NCBI GenBank assembly: GCA_021796315.1
Contig: JAJYOH010000390.1
Coordinates: forward strand, 1 to 5,989
Length of the DNA stretch: 5,989 bases
Direction of reading: 5' to 3'
Origin: Chloroflexota bacterium
GTDB lineage: Bacteria; Chloroflexota; Anaerolineae; Anaerolineales; Villigracilaceae
Shown piece after piece: positions 1 through 5,446 of the stretch. Under the pieces are notes generated by a model. That model saw nothing but the letters and a program-made list of their open reading frames with translations. It ran no database searches and was not told the DNA's origin. Every line of letters starts with the position of its first letter. Position 1 is the stretch's first letter. The translations under genes and the position numbers were made by a program.

Positions 1-1341
1 GATGCGCGTTTTAACAGCGGCGCGATAACTTTGTTCCAGTTTCTTAACTTCAGATTCGGCAGATCGGATCGCCTGCTGAACCGATGCCAGTTTTTGCTTT
101 TGTGTTTCAAGCCGCCCGGCAAGTTCATCGAGACGAGCCTGCGTTTCTGCTTTTTGCGCGTGAAGTAAATTGATAACCGTGCGCGCAGATTGAAGTTTTT
201 CTTCGGCGGTTGAACGGTCAGCCTGACGAGATTGCAGCGCAGCCTGTGCGTTTGCAAGTTGCGCTTTGGCTTCATCATATTCAGCTTGTACGCGCACTGC
301 TTCCTGTTCCATTTCAAAGAAACGCTCGCGCGCCAATTTCTCTTCGTTGGCGGCGCGCTCCTGTTCGAAGATCAGCGCGGCTTGCGAGTTGGTCAAGGCG
401 CGGCGGCGTTCATCCAACACTGCCAGGTCGCGGCTGACGGTTTCGCGCTGGCTGTGCAATTCAGACGACTGCCGATGCCAGTTATTGAGCTGGGCGCGCA
501 GTCCACTCAGGCGTTCGCGGAAAGTGGCGTATTCAGCCTGCGCAATCAGGTGCGCGTCTTTCGCCTCGCGGACTTTTCCATCTTGCATCCGCACTGTCTC
601 GCGCGTGTCATTTAATTCCTGCTGGGCATGATGCCAGTGAAATCCATACCAATCGCGCAGAAGCACGCGCAAGTCGGCTTGCGCGCCGCTGTATTCAATC
701 GAGCGCCGCGCCTGACGCTCGAGACTCTTCAAGCGCGGTTCGAGTTCGGCCATGATGTCGAGCACGCGTTCCAGATTCCGCTGCGTATTCTCGAGACGCT
801 TGAGTGCTTCTTCGCGGCGGACACGATACAGTCCCACGCCCGCAGCTTCCTCGAAGAGACGGCGGCGATCATCGGCTTTGAGAGCCAGCGACGCGTCCAC
901 CAGACCTTGACCGAGAATCGTGTACGTCCGCTCAGATAAACCGGAAGCGGCCAGCAATTCGTTCATGTCACGCAGACGAACCTGCTGACTGTTCAGTAAA
1001 TATTCATTGTGCCCGTCACGATAGGCGCGGCGCGTCATGCCGACTTCGGCGAAGTCCACAGGCAGCCAGTTGGCGGTATTGTCAAAGACAATTTCCGCTG
1101 AAGCCATGCCCGCCTTCGGACGATGTTCCGAGCCGGAGAAGATCATGTCTTCGGTCTTCTTGCCGCGCAATAATGAATAGGATTGCTCTCCCAAGACCCA
1201 GCGCAGGGAATCGGCAATATTCGATTTGCCTGAGCCGTTCGGTCCGACAATGGCGGTAATTCCACTCGAGAACTCAAAGACAGTCCGCGTGGCGAAGGTT
1301 TTATATCCGTGCAGTTCAAGAGATTTTAGGCGAAGAGGCAT
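1..1341 (-). CDS. smc: Chromosome segregation protein SMC, N-terminal part (partial)
   Basis: SMC is the ATPase of the bacterial condensin-like complex. It dimerises, binds ScpA/ScpB and DNA, and organises and segregates the chromosome. The 447 visible residues begin MPLRLKSLELHGYKTF. Walker A (GPNGSGKSN) is at residues 33-41, the Q-loop (LGEQS) at about 50-54, the YTILGQGLVDASL segment at 140-152 and RRLFEEAAG at about 160-168. From about residue 172 to the window edge the protein is charged, Glu/Arg/Gln/Ala-rich coiled coil. The rest of the coiled coil, the hinge and the C-terminal head with signature motif and Walker B lie beyond base 1; a full SMC is about 1,150-1,200 residues. An in-frame TAA directly precedes the ATG, so the start is fixed. 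No Shine-Dalgarno is visible; the leader is A-rich repeats. It lies 87 bp downstream of rnc on the same strand, the widespread rnc-smc order, and probably shares its transcript. The identification is secure. Confidence 0.97.
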   Translation of the reverse strand, partial: MPLRLKSLELHGYKTFATRTVFEFSSGITAIVGPNGSGKSNIADSLRWVLGEQSYSLLRGKKTEDMIFSGSEHRPKAGMASAEIVFDNTANWLPVDFAEVGMTRRAYRDGHNEYLLNSQQVRLRDMNELLAASGLSERTYTILGQGLVDASLALKADDRRRLFEEAAGVGLYRVRREEALKRLENTQRNLERVLDIMAELEPRLKSLERQARRSIEYSGAQADLRVLLRDWYGFHWHHAQQELNDTRETVRMQDGKVREAKDAHLIAQAEYATFRERLSGLRAQLNNWHRQSSELHSQRETVSRDLAVLDERRRALTNSQAALIFEQERAANEEKLARERFFEMEQEAVRVQAEYDEAKAQLANAQAALQSRQADRSTAEEKLQSARTVINLLHAQKAETQARLDELAGRLETQKQKLASVQQAIRSAESEVKKLEQSYRAAVKTRI

Positions 1342-1346
1342 TTATA

Positions 1347-1374
1347 GATTTTCGATTTTAGATTTCAGATTTTT
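1347..1374. repeat. Four tandem 7-bp A/T-rich repeats in the rnc-smc gap
   Basis: Four head-to-tail heptamers read, on the plus strand, GATTTTC, GATTTTA, GATTTCA and GATTTTT. On the smc mRNA they appear as A-rich units ending in ATC. They end 5 nt before the smc start codon, where a ribosome binding site would be expected. The array is non-coding. It could act as an unstructured A-rich translation enhancer or be a simple-sequence expansion; the sequence alone does not decide. Confidence 0.75.
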
Positions 1375-1428
1375 GAAAATAAGAAAAAGCGACAATACGA
1401 TCTGGATGAGATTTAAGCTTTCCCGACA

Positions 1429-2142
1429 TTATTTTATTCCTAAACTTTCCAGTGCGGTCTGAGCGGCGACTTGAGCGGCGATCTGTTTGCTCGGGCCGCT
1501 ACCCACGCCATAGGTCTGGTCTTTGATGCGGACTTCGACTTCGAAGACCTTGGCATGGTCGGGTCCACTCGAAGAAATCGTCACGTATCTGGGCGTTCCC
1601 AACTTTTCAGATTGCGCCCATTCCTGAAAACGGCTCTTCGGATCATAAATTTCCGCACGCAAAAGCACACGGTCTCGAACGCTGTCAAGCAATGGCTCCA
1701 TAAAATCCTGCACAGCGGGCAAGCCATTGTCGAGGTACAACGCGCCGATGACTGCCTCGAACAGCGAACCCAGCAGGCCGTCGCGTTCGCGCCCGCCCGA
1801 AGCGGCCTCGCCGCGCCCCATTCGCATCGCCCGTCCAAGGTCCAGACGACGAGCGAATTCGGCAAGCTGCTCGTTGCGAACAAGAGCGGAGCGCATCCGA
1901 GTCAGATCACCCTCCGGCAATTCCGGGCAATGATGATAGACCCACGCACCGACTACAAAGTCCAGCACTGCATCGCCGAGAAATTCAAGCCGCTCATTAT
2001 CTTCGAGTGTGTTCGGATTCTCATTAATGTAGGAGCGATGCGTGAGAGCGCGTGATAGCAAAGATAGATTGATAAAAGACAGCCCCAACCGTCCGGCCAA
2101 TTCGGCAGGAGTCTCCGGCAGGCTCGCATCATGGGTCGTCAA
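1429..2142 (-). CDS. rnc: Ribonuclease III (TTG start)
   Basis: RNase III cleaves double-stranded RNA, maturing rRNA precursors and processing structured mRNAs. The signature NERLEFLGDAVL is at residues 49-60, with catalytic-type E53 and D57. The second metal site region LLGSLFEAVIGALYLD is at about 123-138; E129 matches E. coli E117, but S126 stands where E. coli has D114. A dsRNA-binding domain runs from about 168 to 235 (DPKSRFQEWAQ to AAQTALESLG). The start chosen is TTG at 2142, because AGGGAGG lies 5 nt upstream and the product is then 237 residues, normal for the family and beginning a usual distance before the first helix. The reading frame stays open to another TTG at 2220 (263 residues), but that one has no Shine-Dalgarno and adds an untypical extension. 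The gene precedes smc in the same direction. Function is near certain; the start is probable. Confidence 0.95.
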   Translation of the reverse strand: MTTHDASLPETPAELAGRLGLSFINLSLLSRALTHRSYINENPNTLEDNERLEFLGDAVLDFVVGAWVYHHCPELPEGDLTRMRSALVRNEQLAEFARRLDLGRAMRMGRGEAASGGRERDGLLGSLFEAVIGALYLDNGLPAVQDFMEPLLDSVRDRVLLRAEIYDPKSRFQEWAQSEKLGTPRYVTISSSGPDHAKVFEVEVRIKDQTYGVGSGPSKQIAAQVAAQTALESLGIK

Positions 2143-2147
2143 GGGAA

Positions 2148-2154
2148 CCTCCCT
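2148..2154 (-). promoter_or_regulatory. Ribosome binding site of rnc
   Basis: AGGGAGG on the minus strand, 5 nt before TTG at 2142. It is the strongest Shine-Dalgarno near the 5' end of the frame and decides the rnc start. Six of its seven bases fall in the 3' arm of a perfect hairpin. Confidence 0.75.
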
Positions 2155-2167
2155 GGAACTCAGGGAG
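2149..2167 (-). promoter_or_regulatory. Hairpin masking the rnc Shine-Dalgarno
   Basis: On the mRNA strand CTCCCTG, loop AGTTC, CAGGGAG form a perfect 7-bp stem. The 3' arm overlaps the rnc Shine-Dalgarno, so the fold should limit translation initiation. The loop plus flanking base (AGTTCCA, 2154-2160) is also complementary to TGGAACT further upstream (2213-2219), which would permit an alternative pairing. The pairing is seen directly; the regulatory role is inferred. Confidence 0.5.
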
Positions 2168-2181
2168 CGCCAGAGCCCTAT

Positions 2182-2197
2182 CCTTCCCAGGGGAAGG
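2182..2197. repeat. Perfect inverted repeat in the rnc leader
   Basis: CCTTCCC and GGGAAGG are separated by 2 bases on the plus strand, giving a short GC-rich stem-loop in the rnc leader RNA upstream of the hairpin that covers the Shine-Dalgarno. It is enclosed by the possible long-range pairing of 2213-2219 with 2154-2160. With no T-run after it on the minus strand, it is not a terminator. Confidence 0.5.
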
Positions 2198-2240
2198 CCC
2201 TTGCGGTCCATCAGTTCCAATAAAATAGTTTAGCGCACCT

Positions 2241-2269
2241 ATTCTAACCTGATTTCCATAAGCAGGCAA
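2241..2269 (-). promoter_or_regulatory. Candidate sigma70-type promoter for rnc-smc
   Basis: On the minus strand TTGCCT (2269-2264, 4 of 6 to the -35 consensus) and TAGAAT (2246-2241, 5 of 6 to the -10 consensus) are separated by exactly 17 bp. Transcription would start near 2234, giving a leader of about 90 nt to the TTG at 2142. This fits the downstream start and the structured leader. It is a sequence match only. Confidence 0.55.
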
Positions 2270-2316
2270 AGATTTAAGATACAATCACTCATAGTCTTCT
2301 CAAGGTCAGAAAACGA

Positions 2317-2401
2317 ACCGCAAAGCCCGCAACCCTTTGCAGGGCAGGCGAACGCGAGGATTTCTTTTTTTTTTCTTGGCGTACTTCGCGCTCTGCGCGG
2401 T
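2317..2401. repeat. Imperfect palindromic intergenic element with T-run
   Basis: The element opens with ACCGCAAAG and closes with CTCTGCGCGGT. The outer ends pair as ACCGC/GCGGT. The inner arms GAACGCGAGG (2350-2359) and CTTGGCGTAC (2375-2384) are complementary at 8 of 10 positions around a loop containing ten consecutive T (2365-2374). The left arm also carries an extra short CCCT/AGGG hairpin (2333-2344). The layout suggests a dispersed REP- or MITE-like intergenic palindrome that has decayed. It lies between divergent genes, so a terminator role is not expected. Other copies cannot be seen in this window. Confidence 0.45.
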
Positions 2402-2450
2402 GAGAAAATGACAAAAGCAAGAGTTCACCATGGACTTTGAGAAAGCCATA

Positions 2451-2456
2451 TACAAT
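2451..2456 (+). promoter_or_regulatory. Possible -10 box of the aldo/keto reductase
   Basis: TACAAT matches the -10 consensus at 5 of 6 positions and lies 27 nt before the TTG start. No good -35 hexamer is present at 16-18 bp spacing, so this is weak. Confidence 0.3.
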
Positions 2457-2471
2457 CATTGAAATCCTACC

Positions 2472-2476
2472 GGAGG
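2472..2476 (+). promoter_or_regulatory. Ribosome binding site of the aldo/keto reductase
   Basis: GGAGG lies 7 nt before TTG at 2484. It decides a TTG start; the nearby ATG at 2488 is in another frame. Confidence 0.75.
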
Positions 2477-2483
2477 CTCTTCC

Positions 2484-3422
2484 TTGAATGACACCATTAG
2501 CAACGAAACCCGCTTTTTACACGTCGTCGAAATGGGATTGGGAGCCTGGTCCTGGGGTGACAGAGTGGTCTGGCAATATGGACGCGGCTATACCGACGTA
2601 GATATCCGTCAGGCCTTTCGGACCTCTATCGCAGAGGGCATCCGTTTTATTGACACTGCCGAAGTCTACGGCTCTGGTCGCTCCGAACGGCTGGCGGGAC
2701 AGTTCATCAAAGAGACCGACCAGCCCGTTTTGATCGCCACTAAGTTCTTCCCCTTGCCCTGGCGTTTGACCAAAAACTCAATCCGGGCGGCCCTGCAACG
2801 AAGCCTCGAGCGCCTCGGCGTCGACACCGTTGACCTGTACCAGATCCATTGGCCGACTCCCCTACTCAGTCCAGAAAAAATGATGGAGGGCATGGCGGTC
2901 TGCGTTGATAAAGGCCTGACGCGCACAGTGGGCGTCTCCAATTTCGGCCAGTCAGCCATGTTGCGCGCATATTCAATACTTTCACGTGAACACATCCCCC
3001 TCGCATCAAATCAAGTTAAATATAGTCTATTGGATCGCACCATCGAAAAGAACGGACTGCTGGCGCGCTGTAAAGAATTGGGTGTGCGCCTGATCGCATA
3101 TAGTCCGCTTGAAATGGGAATGCTGACTGGAAAATATACATCTGAAAATCCACCCACCGGAACGCGCGGCGCATCTTACGGAAACCTGCTCAAGAAAATC
3201 GGTCCTTTGCTCCAACTGATGACCGCCATCGGACAGGATCACGGCGGCAAGTCCAACTCGCAAGTCGCATTGAATTGGGCCATCTGCAAAGGCACGCTTC
3301 CCATCCCCGGCGCAAAGAACGCTGCACAGGCGCATCAAAATGCGGGCGCGCTTGGTTGGAAATTGACAGAGGAGGAACTAACGAAATTAGATCAAGCGAG
3401 CGACGAAGTTACAAAATCATAA
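2484..3422 (+). CDS. Aldo/keto reductase (TTG start)
   Basis: A cytosolic NADPH-dependent oxidoreductase with a TIM-barrel fold, 312 residues, a normal length. The catalytic tetrad of the superfamily can be placed at D57 and Y62 (in FIDTAEVYG), K87 (ATKFFPLPWR) and H122 (LYQIHWP). Barrel strands continue with TVGVSNFG (148-155), NQVKYSLLDR (176-185) and LIAYSPLEMGMLTGKY (203-218). The cofactor-phosphate-binding segment IPGAKNAAQAHQN is at 274-286. WSWGD near the N-terminus and GALGWKLTEEE near the C-terminus recall the cyanobacterial and plant-plastid group of general AKRs, but the substrate cannot be read from the sequence. It stands alone between the divergent rnc and ubiE, 145 bp upstream of the latter, so its link to quinone metabolism is open. 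No truncation is visible. The class is secure, the substrate unknown. Confidence 0.93.
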   Translation: MNDTISNETRFLHVVEMGLGAWSWGDRVVWQYGRGYTDVDIRQAFRTSIAEGIRFIDTAEVYGSGRSERLAGQFIKETDQPVLIATKFFPLPWRLTKNSIRAALQRSLERLGVDTVDLYQIHWPTPLLSPEKMMEGMAVCVDKGLTRTVGVSNFGQSAMLRAYSILSREHIPLASNQVKYSLLDRTIEKNGLLARCKELGVRLIAYSPLEMGMLTGKYTSENPPTGTRGASYGNLLKKIGPLLQLMTAIGQDHGGKSNSQVALNWAICKGTLPIPGAKNAAQAHQNAGALGWKLTEEELTKLDQASDEVTKS

Positions 3423-3486
3423 CCTCCGCACATTTTTTGACTTTAAAATCAACTCCGACCAAAACAGAATGCCATGCGCCAGTGCG

Positions 3487-3522
3487 GTTTGGCCTGCCGA
3501 CTCCAAACAAAGTTTAATCGGC
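3487..3522 (+). other. Alternative hairpins between the aldo/keto reductase and ubiE
   Basis: GTTTGG (3487-3492) pairs perfectly with CCAAAC (3503-3508). A competing fold pairs GCCGA (3496-3500) with TCGGC (3518-3522), enclosing AAAC (3505-3508) with GTTT (3512-3515). No T-run follows, so an intrinsic terminator is unlikely. It may be a leader structure for ubiE or chance. Confidence 0.25.
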
Positions 3523-3558
3523 TGCCACATAACATGCGTTTACAATTGGCGAAACTTC

Positions 3559-3563
3559 AGGAG
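3559..3563 (+). promoter_or_regulatory. Ribosome binding site of the UbiE/MenG gene
   Basis: AGGAG lies 4 nt before ATG at 3568. It supports this start over the upstream in-frame ATG at 3469, which would add 33 residues unlike the family. A TACAAT (3541-3546) just upstream could be a -10 box but has no clear -35. Confidence 0.6.
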
Positions 3564-3567
3564 ACCC

Positions 3568-4266
3568 ATGACCAACCTTACCGGACAAGTACGCGCACAG
3601 TATGTTCAATCCATGTTCACACGCATCGCTCATCGTTACGACTTTATGAATCACTTGATGACCGGCGGACAGGATATCCGCTGGCGCAAGGCCGTGATCA
3701 AGCTGGCGCGACTCAAACCGTCCGCTTCGCTTCTGGACCTCGGAGCGGGCACCGGCGATCTGGCGCGTGAGGCGCTGAAGCGGAATCCACAAGCGCAAGT
3801 CACCGCCGCCGACTTCACCCTCGAAATGATGCGCGTCGGACGCAAACCCGGCGACCCGCCATTCTCCGCCGCCGACGCATTGAAACTACCATTCAAAGAT
3901 TCGACCTTCGACGCTGTCATCTCCGGTTTCTTGATGCGTAACGTCATCGACGTAAATCTTGCCTTGAAGGAACAATATCGCGTTCTCAAGCCTGACGGAC
4001 GGTTTGTCATCCTCGACACGACCCGCCCGAAGAAAAATATTCTGTCGCCCTTCATCCGGATCCACATGCACGTCATCATTCCCCTGCTTGGGAAATTGAT
4101 TTCCGGCACCGGTGATGCATACGAATATCTACCCGATTCAACCGAAGGATTTTTAACCGCCGAAGAACTGGCCGCGCGCATGGCAGCGGTTGGATTCAAA
4201 AATATAAATTTCAAACGCTTGATGTTTGGAACCATCGCAATTCACTCCGGAGAAAAACCAGCATGA
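3568..4266 (+). CDS. ubiE: UbiE/MenG-type quinone C-methyltransferase
   Basis: A SAM-dependent methyltransferase of the UbiE/COQ5 family. In organisms with menaquinone only, it methylates demethylmenaquinone to menaquinone, the last step of the pathway, at the membrane surface. The product is 232 residues, typical. The family signature around YDFMNHLMTGGQDIRWRK is at 24-41. SAM motif I is LLDLGAGTGDL (55-65), acidic motif II is at about D82, and ADALKLPF is at 102-109. LMRNV (122-126) corresponds to the family's LRNV segment, and YRVLKPDGRFVILD (137-150) to the second signature. YEYLPDS (185-191) is also typical. The start at 3568 is set by the ribosome binding site and family length. Its last codons overlap the next gene by 4 bp. 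The gene name follows the family; the activity is probably MenG, since ubiquinone is not expected if the host is a Chloroflexota member. Confidence 0.92.
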   Translation: MTNLTGQVRAQYVQSMFTRIAHRYDFMNHLMTGGQDIRWRKAVIKLARLKPSASLLDLGAGTGDLAREALKRNPQAQVTAADFTLEMMRVGRKPGDPPFSAADALKLPFKDSTFDAVISGFLMRNVIDVNLALKEQYRVLKPDGRFVILDTTRPKKNILSPFIRIHMHVIIPLLGKLISGTGDAYEYLPDSTEGFLTAEELAARMAAVGFKNINFKRLMFGTIAIHSGEKPA

Positions 4267-4742
4267 CATTTCCCATCAAACAACCTAATTCAAAAATGTG
4301 TTTCATCTGCGGGATCGAAAACCCGGTCGGTTTGCATTTGCACATCTACGAAACCGGGCCGGGCGTGGTCGAAGCGGCTTACATCGCGCCCGTACATTTT
4401 CAGGGTTATCCCGGCGTGCTGCATGGCGGCATCGTCGCCGCCATCCTCGACGAGATCAGCGGACGCGCCCACATGGGCGATGCAGATAATCCGCGATTCA
4501 TGTTCACCGGCAAACTCGAAATCAAGTATCGCAAAAATGTGCCGGTCGGCAAACTTTTAAAAATCATCGGCAGGGCTGGAAAGATCCGCTCCAAGATGGC
4601 GGAAAGCTGGGCCGGGATTTACGACAGCGAAACAAACGAACTACTGGCCGAAGCAAACGCTTTGCACATCAATGTGCCAGACGATCAAATTGATACTTCA
4701 AAATTGGATGAATTGGGGTGGAAAGTTTATCCGGAACAGTAG
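4263..4742 (+). CDS. Hotdog-fold thioesterase (PaaI/4HBT-like)
   Basis: The protein has 159 residues and is probably a cytosolic acyl-CoA thioesterase. The N-terminal segment SKMCFICGIENPVGLHL (10-26) is typical of one branch of hotdog proteins that carry a C-x-x-C next to an N-P-x-G-L motif. The hotdog core follows, with GVLHGGIVAAILDEISG at 51-67; the HGG turn (54-56) opens the central helix, and D63/E64 are candidate active-site acids. The strands TGKLEIKYRKNVPVGK (82-97) and AEANALHINV (129-138) complete the fold. The start ATG overlaps the ubiE stop as ATGA, with GGAGA 9 nt upstream, so the two are probably translated together. Menaquinone synthesis needs a hotdog thioesterase for 1,4-dihydroxy-2-naphthoyl-CoA, and the coupling makes that role possible, but the fold serves many acyl-CoAs. 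The fold is secure, the substrate unproven. Confidence 0.88.
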   Translation: MTFPIKQPNSKMCFICGIENPVGLHLHIYETGPGVVEAAYIAPVHFQGYPGVLHGGIVAAILDEISGRAHMGDADNPRFMFTGKLEIKYRKNVPVGKLLKIIGRAGKIRSKMAESWAGIYDSETNELLAEANALHINVPDDQIDTSKLDELGWKVYPEQ

Positions 4743-4751
4743 TTCACACTT

Positions 4752-4796
4752 GTAGGTCACGTTTGCGAAGTCCTCGAAGAGGGAAACGTGGCCTAC
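4752..4796 (+). terminator. Long stem-loop after the ubiE-thioesterase pair
   Basis: GTAGGTCACGTTT (4752-4764) and AAACGTGGCCTAC (4784-4796) pair over 13 bp with one U-G wobble. The loop contains a second small stem, CCTC/GAGG (4772-4775 with 4779-4782). It begins 9 nt after the thioesterase stop and is followed by TTTAAAATTT, a poor U-tract. It may be a weak terminator, an mRNA 3' stabiliser, or a dispersed intergenic palindrome. Confidence 0.5.
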
Positions 4797-4829
4797 TTTA
4801 AAATTTCCCTGTTACTTTTTCGGCCTTCC

Positions 4830-4860
4830 CTGCAACATACCAACGTGCGCACAATTGCAG
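4830..4860 (+). promoter_or_regulatory. Nested inverted repeats upstream of the sigma factor
   Basis: CTGCAA (4830-4835) and TTGCAG (4855-4860) are perfect inverted arms enclosing the 8-bp palindrome GTGCGCAC (4845-4852). The right arm touches the Shine-Dalgarno at 4859. This could be an operator or a translation-controlling hairpin. No convincing promoter hexamers were found here. Confidence 0.3.
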
Positions 4861-4864
4861 GAGG
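4859..4864 (+). promoter_or_regulatory. Ribosome binding site of the sigma factor
   Basis: AGGAGG lies only 3 nt before ATG at 4868. The next in-frame ATG (4880) is 15 nt away, which is too far, so 4868 is preferred although its spacing is short. Confidence 0.6.
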
Positions 4865-4867
4865 TAG

Positions 4868-5446
4868 ATGTCCACGATCATGAAACTTCAATCAAACAGC
4901 CCGCCCGCAGACGAAACCGTTTTAGCCCGCGAAGCTTGCACTCACACCGAGGCGTTCGGCGAGTTGTATCGCCGCTACGTGAACAACGTCTATCGTTATC
5001 ACATGGCACACACCGGCAACATCAAAGACGCGGAAGACCTGACATCACAAACCTTCATGGCCGCGTTGGAGAGAATTCACACTTACCGCGGAAGCGGCTC
5101 ATTTATCGCATGGTTAATGGGAATCGCTTCAAAGAAGTGTGCCCTCTTCTTTCGCGGACTCCGGCCCGAGGTCCCGCTGGATGCCGCGCTTCATATCCCG
5201 AACCCTGAACCGGCCACCGACCAAGCGGCTTTCCATCGTCTGGAAATTGAATCCATTTCGCGCACGCTGAAAGGACTCAGTCCCGAGCGTGCCGAAGCGC
5301 TTATCCTGCGCTTCTTCGGCGGGCTGACAAATTCTGAAGCCGGACGCGTGCTTGGCAAAAGCGAAGCCGCCGTAAAAATGCTGGTCTCGCGCGGATTGCA
5401 GGATCTGCGCGAGCGAACCTCCCTGACATTGGAGGTGGAACAATGA
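4868..5446 (+). CDS. ECF-family RNA polymerase sigma factor
   Basis: A group 4 (ECF) sigma factor of 192 residues that directs RNA polymerase to a dedicated promoter set. Region 2 spans about 28-96: AFGELYRRYVNNVYRY at the start, DAEDLTSQTFMAAL (54-67) as the conserved core-binding segment, and SFIAWLMGIASKKCALFFR (78-96) for the -10-recognising part. A short linker (about 97-125) rich in Pro leads to region 4 (about 127-183), with LKGLSPERAEALILRFFGGLTNSEAGRVLGKSEAAVK holding the helix-turn-helix that reads the -35 element. No region 3 or C-terminal extension is present, as expected for ECF. It overlaps the next gene by 4 bp (ATGA), the usual arrangement with a cognate anti-sigma partner. 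The specific ECF subgroup and the stress it responds to cannot be told from sequence alone. The class is secure. Confidence 0.93.
   Translation: MSTIMKLQSNSPPADETVLAREACTHTEAFGELYRRYVNNVYRYHMAHTGNIKDAEDLTSQTFMAALERIHTYRGSGSFIAWLMGIASKKCALFFRGLRPEVPLDAALHIPNPEPATDQAAFHRLEIESISRTLKGLSPERAEALILRFFGGLTNSEAGRVLGKSEAAVKMLVSRGLQDLRERTSLTLEVEQ

Larger units (their letters stand above)
2143..2483. other. Divergent intergenic region between rnc and the aldo/keto reductase
   Basis: This 341-bp stretch has no convincing gene. From left to right it holds the rnc leader with its hairpins, the rnc promoter, an A/T-rich segment around 2270-2300, an imperfect palindromic element with a ten-T run (2317-2401), and the promoter and ribosome binding region of the aldo/keto reductase. 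Two ten-codon ATG frames near 2408-2463 exist but have no good ribosome binding site and are not called. Confidence 0.7.

Noticed and set aside
210..939. Plus-strand open frames of 75-127 codons
   Set aside because: They lie entirely antisense to smc, overlap each other in different frames, are rich in Arg/Ser/Ala as expected for shadows and have no recognisable domain.
1471..2055. Plus-strand frame of 194 codons
   Set aside because: It is antisense to rnc, whose protein has all RNase III landmarks; the antisense product shows no family features.
2143..2220. N-terminal extension of RNase III to the TTG at 2220
   Set aside because: There is no Shine-Dalgarno before 2220, the extension is unlike the family, and a strong AGGGAGG precedes the TTG at 2142. 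It is not fully excluded.
2301..2360. Possible c-di-GMP-I riboswitch, from the GCAAAGCC string
   Set aside because: Only this short core string matches. The paired GGCAAACC segment at the right distance and the tetraloop-receptor stems are missing.
2340..2374. Intrinsic terminator ending in the ten-T run
   Set aside because: No stable GC-rich stem directly precedes the T-run on the plus strand, and no gene ends nearby in that direction.
2408..2463. Two ten-codon ATG frames before the aldo/keto reductase
   Set aside because: They have no good ribosome binding sites, overlap each other and the likely promoter, and show no regulatory peptide pattern.
3469..3567. N-terminal extension of UbiE/MenG
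   Set aside because: The 33 extra residues are unlike the family N-terminus, and AGGAG lies before the ATG at 3568.
3651..4235. Minus-strand frame of 194 codons
   Set aside because: It is the shadow of the UbiE/MenG gene on the opposite strand, with no ribosome binding site or domain.
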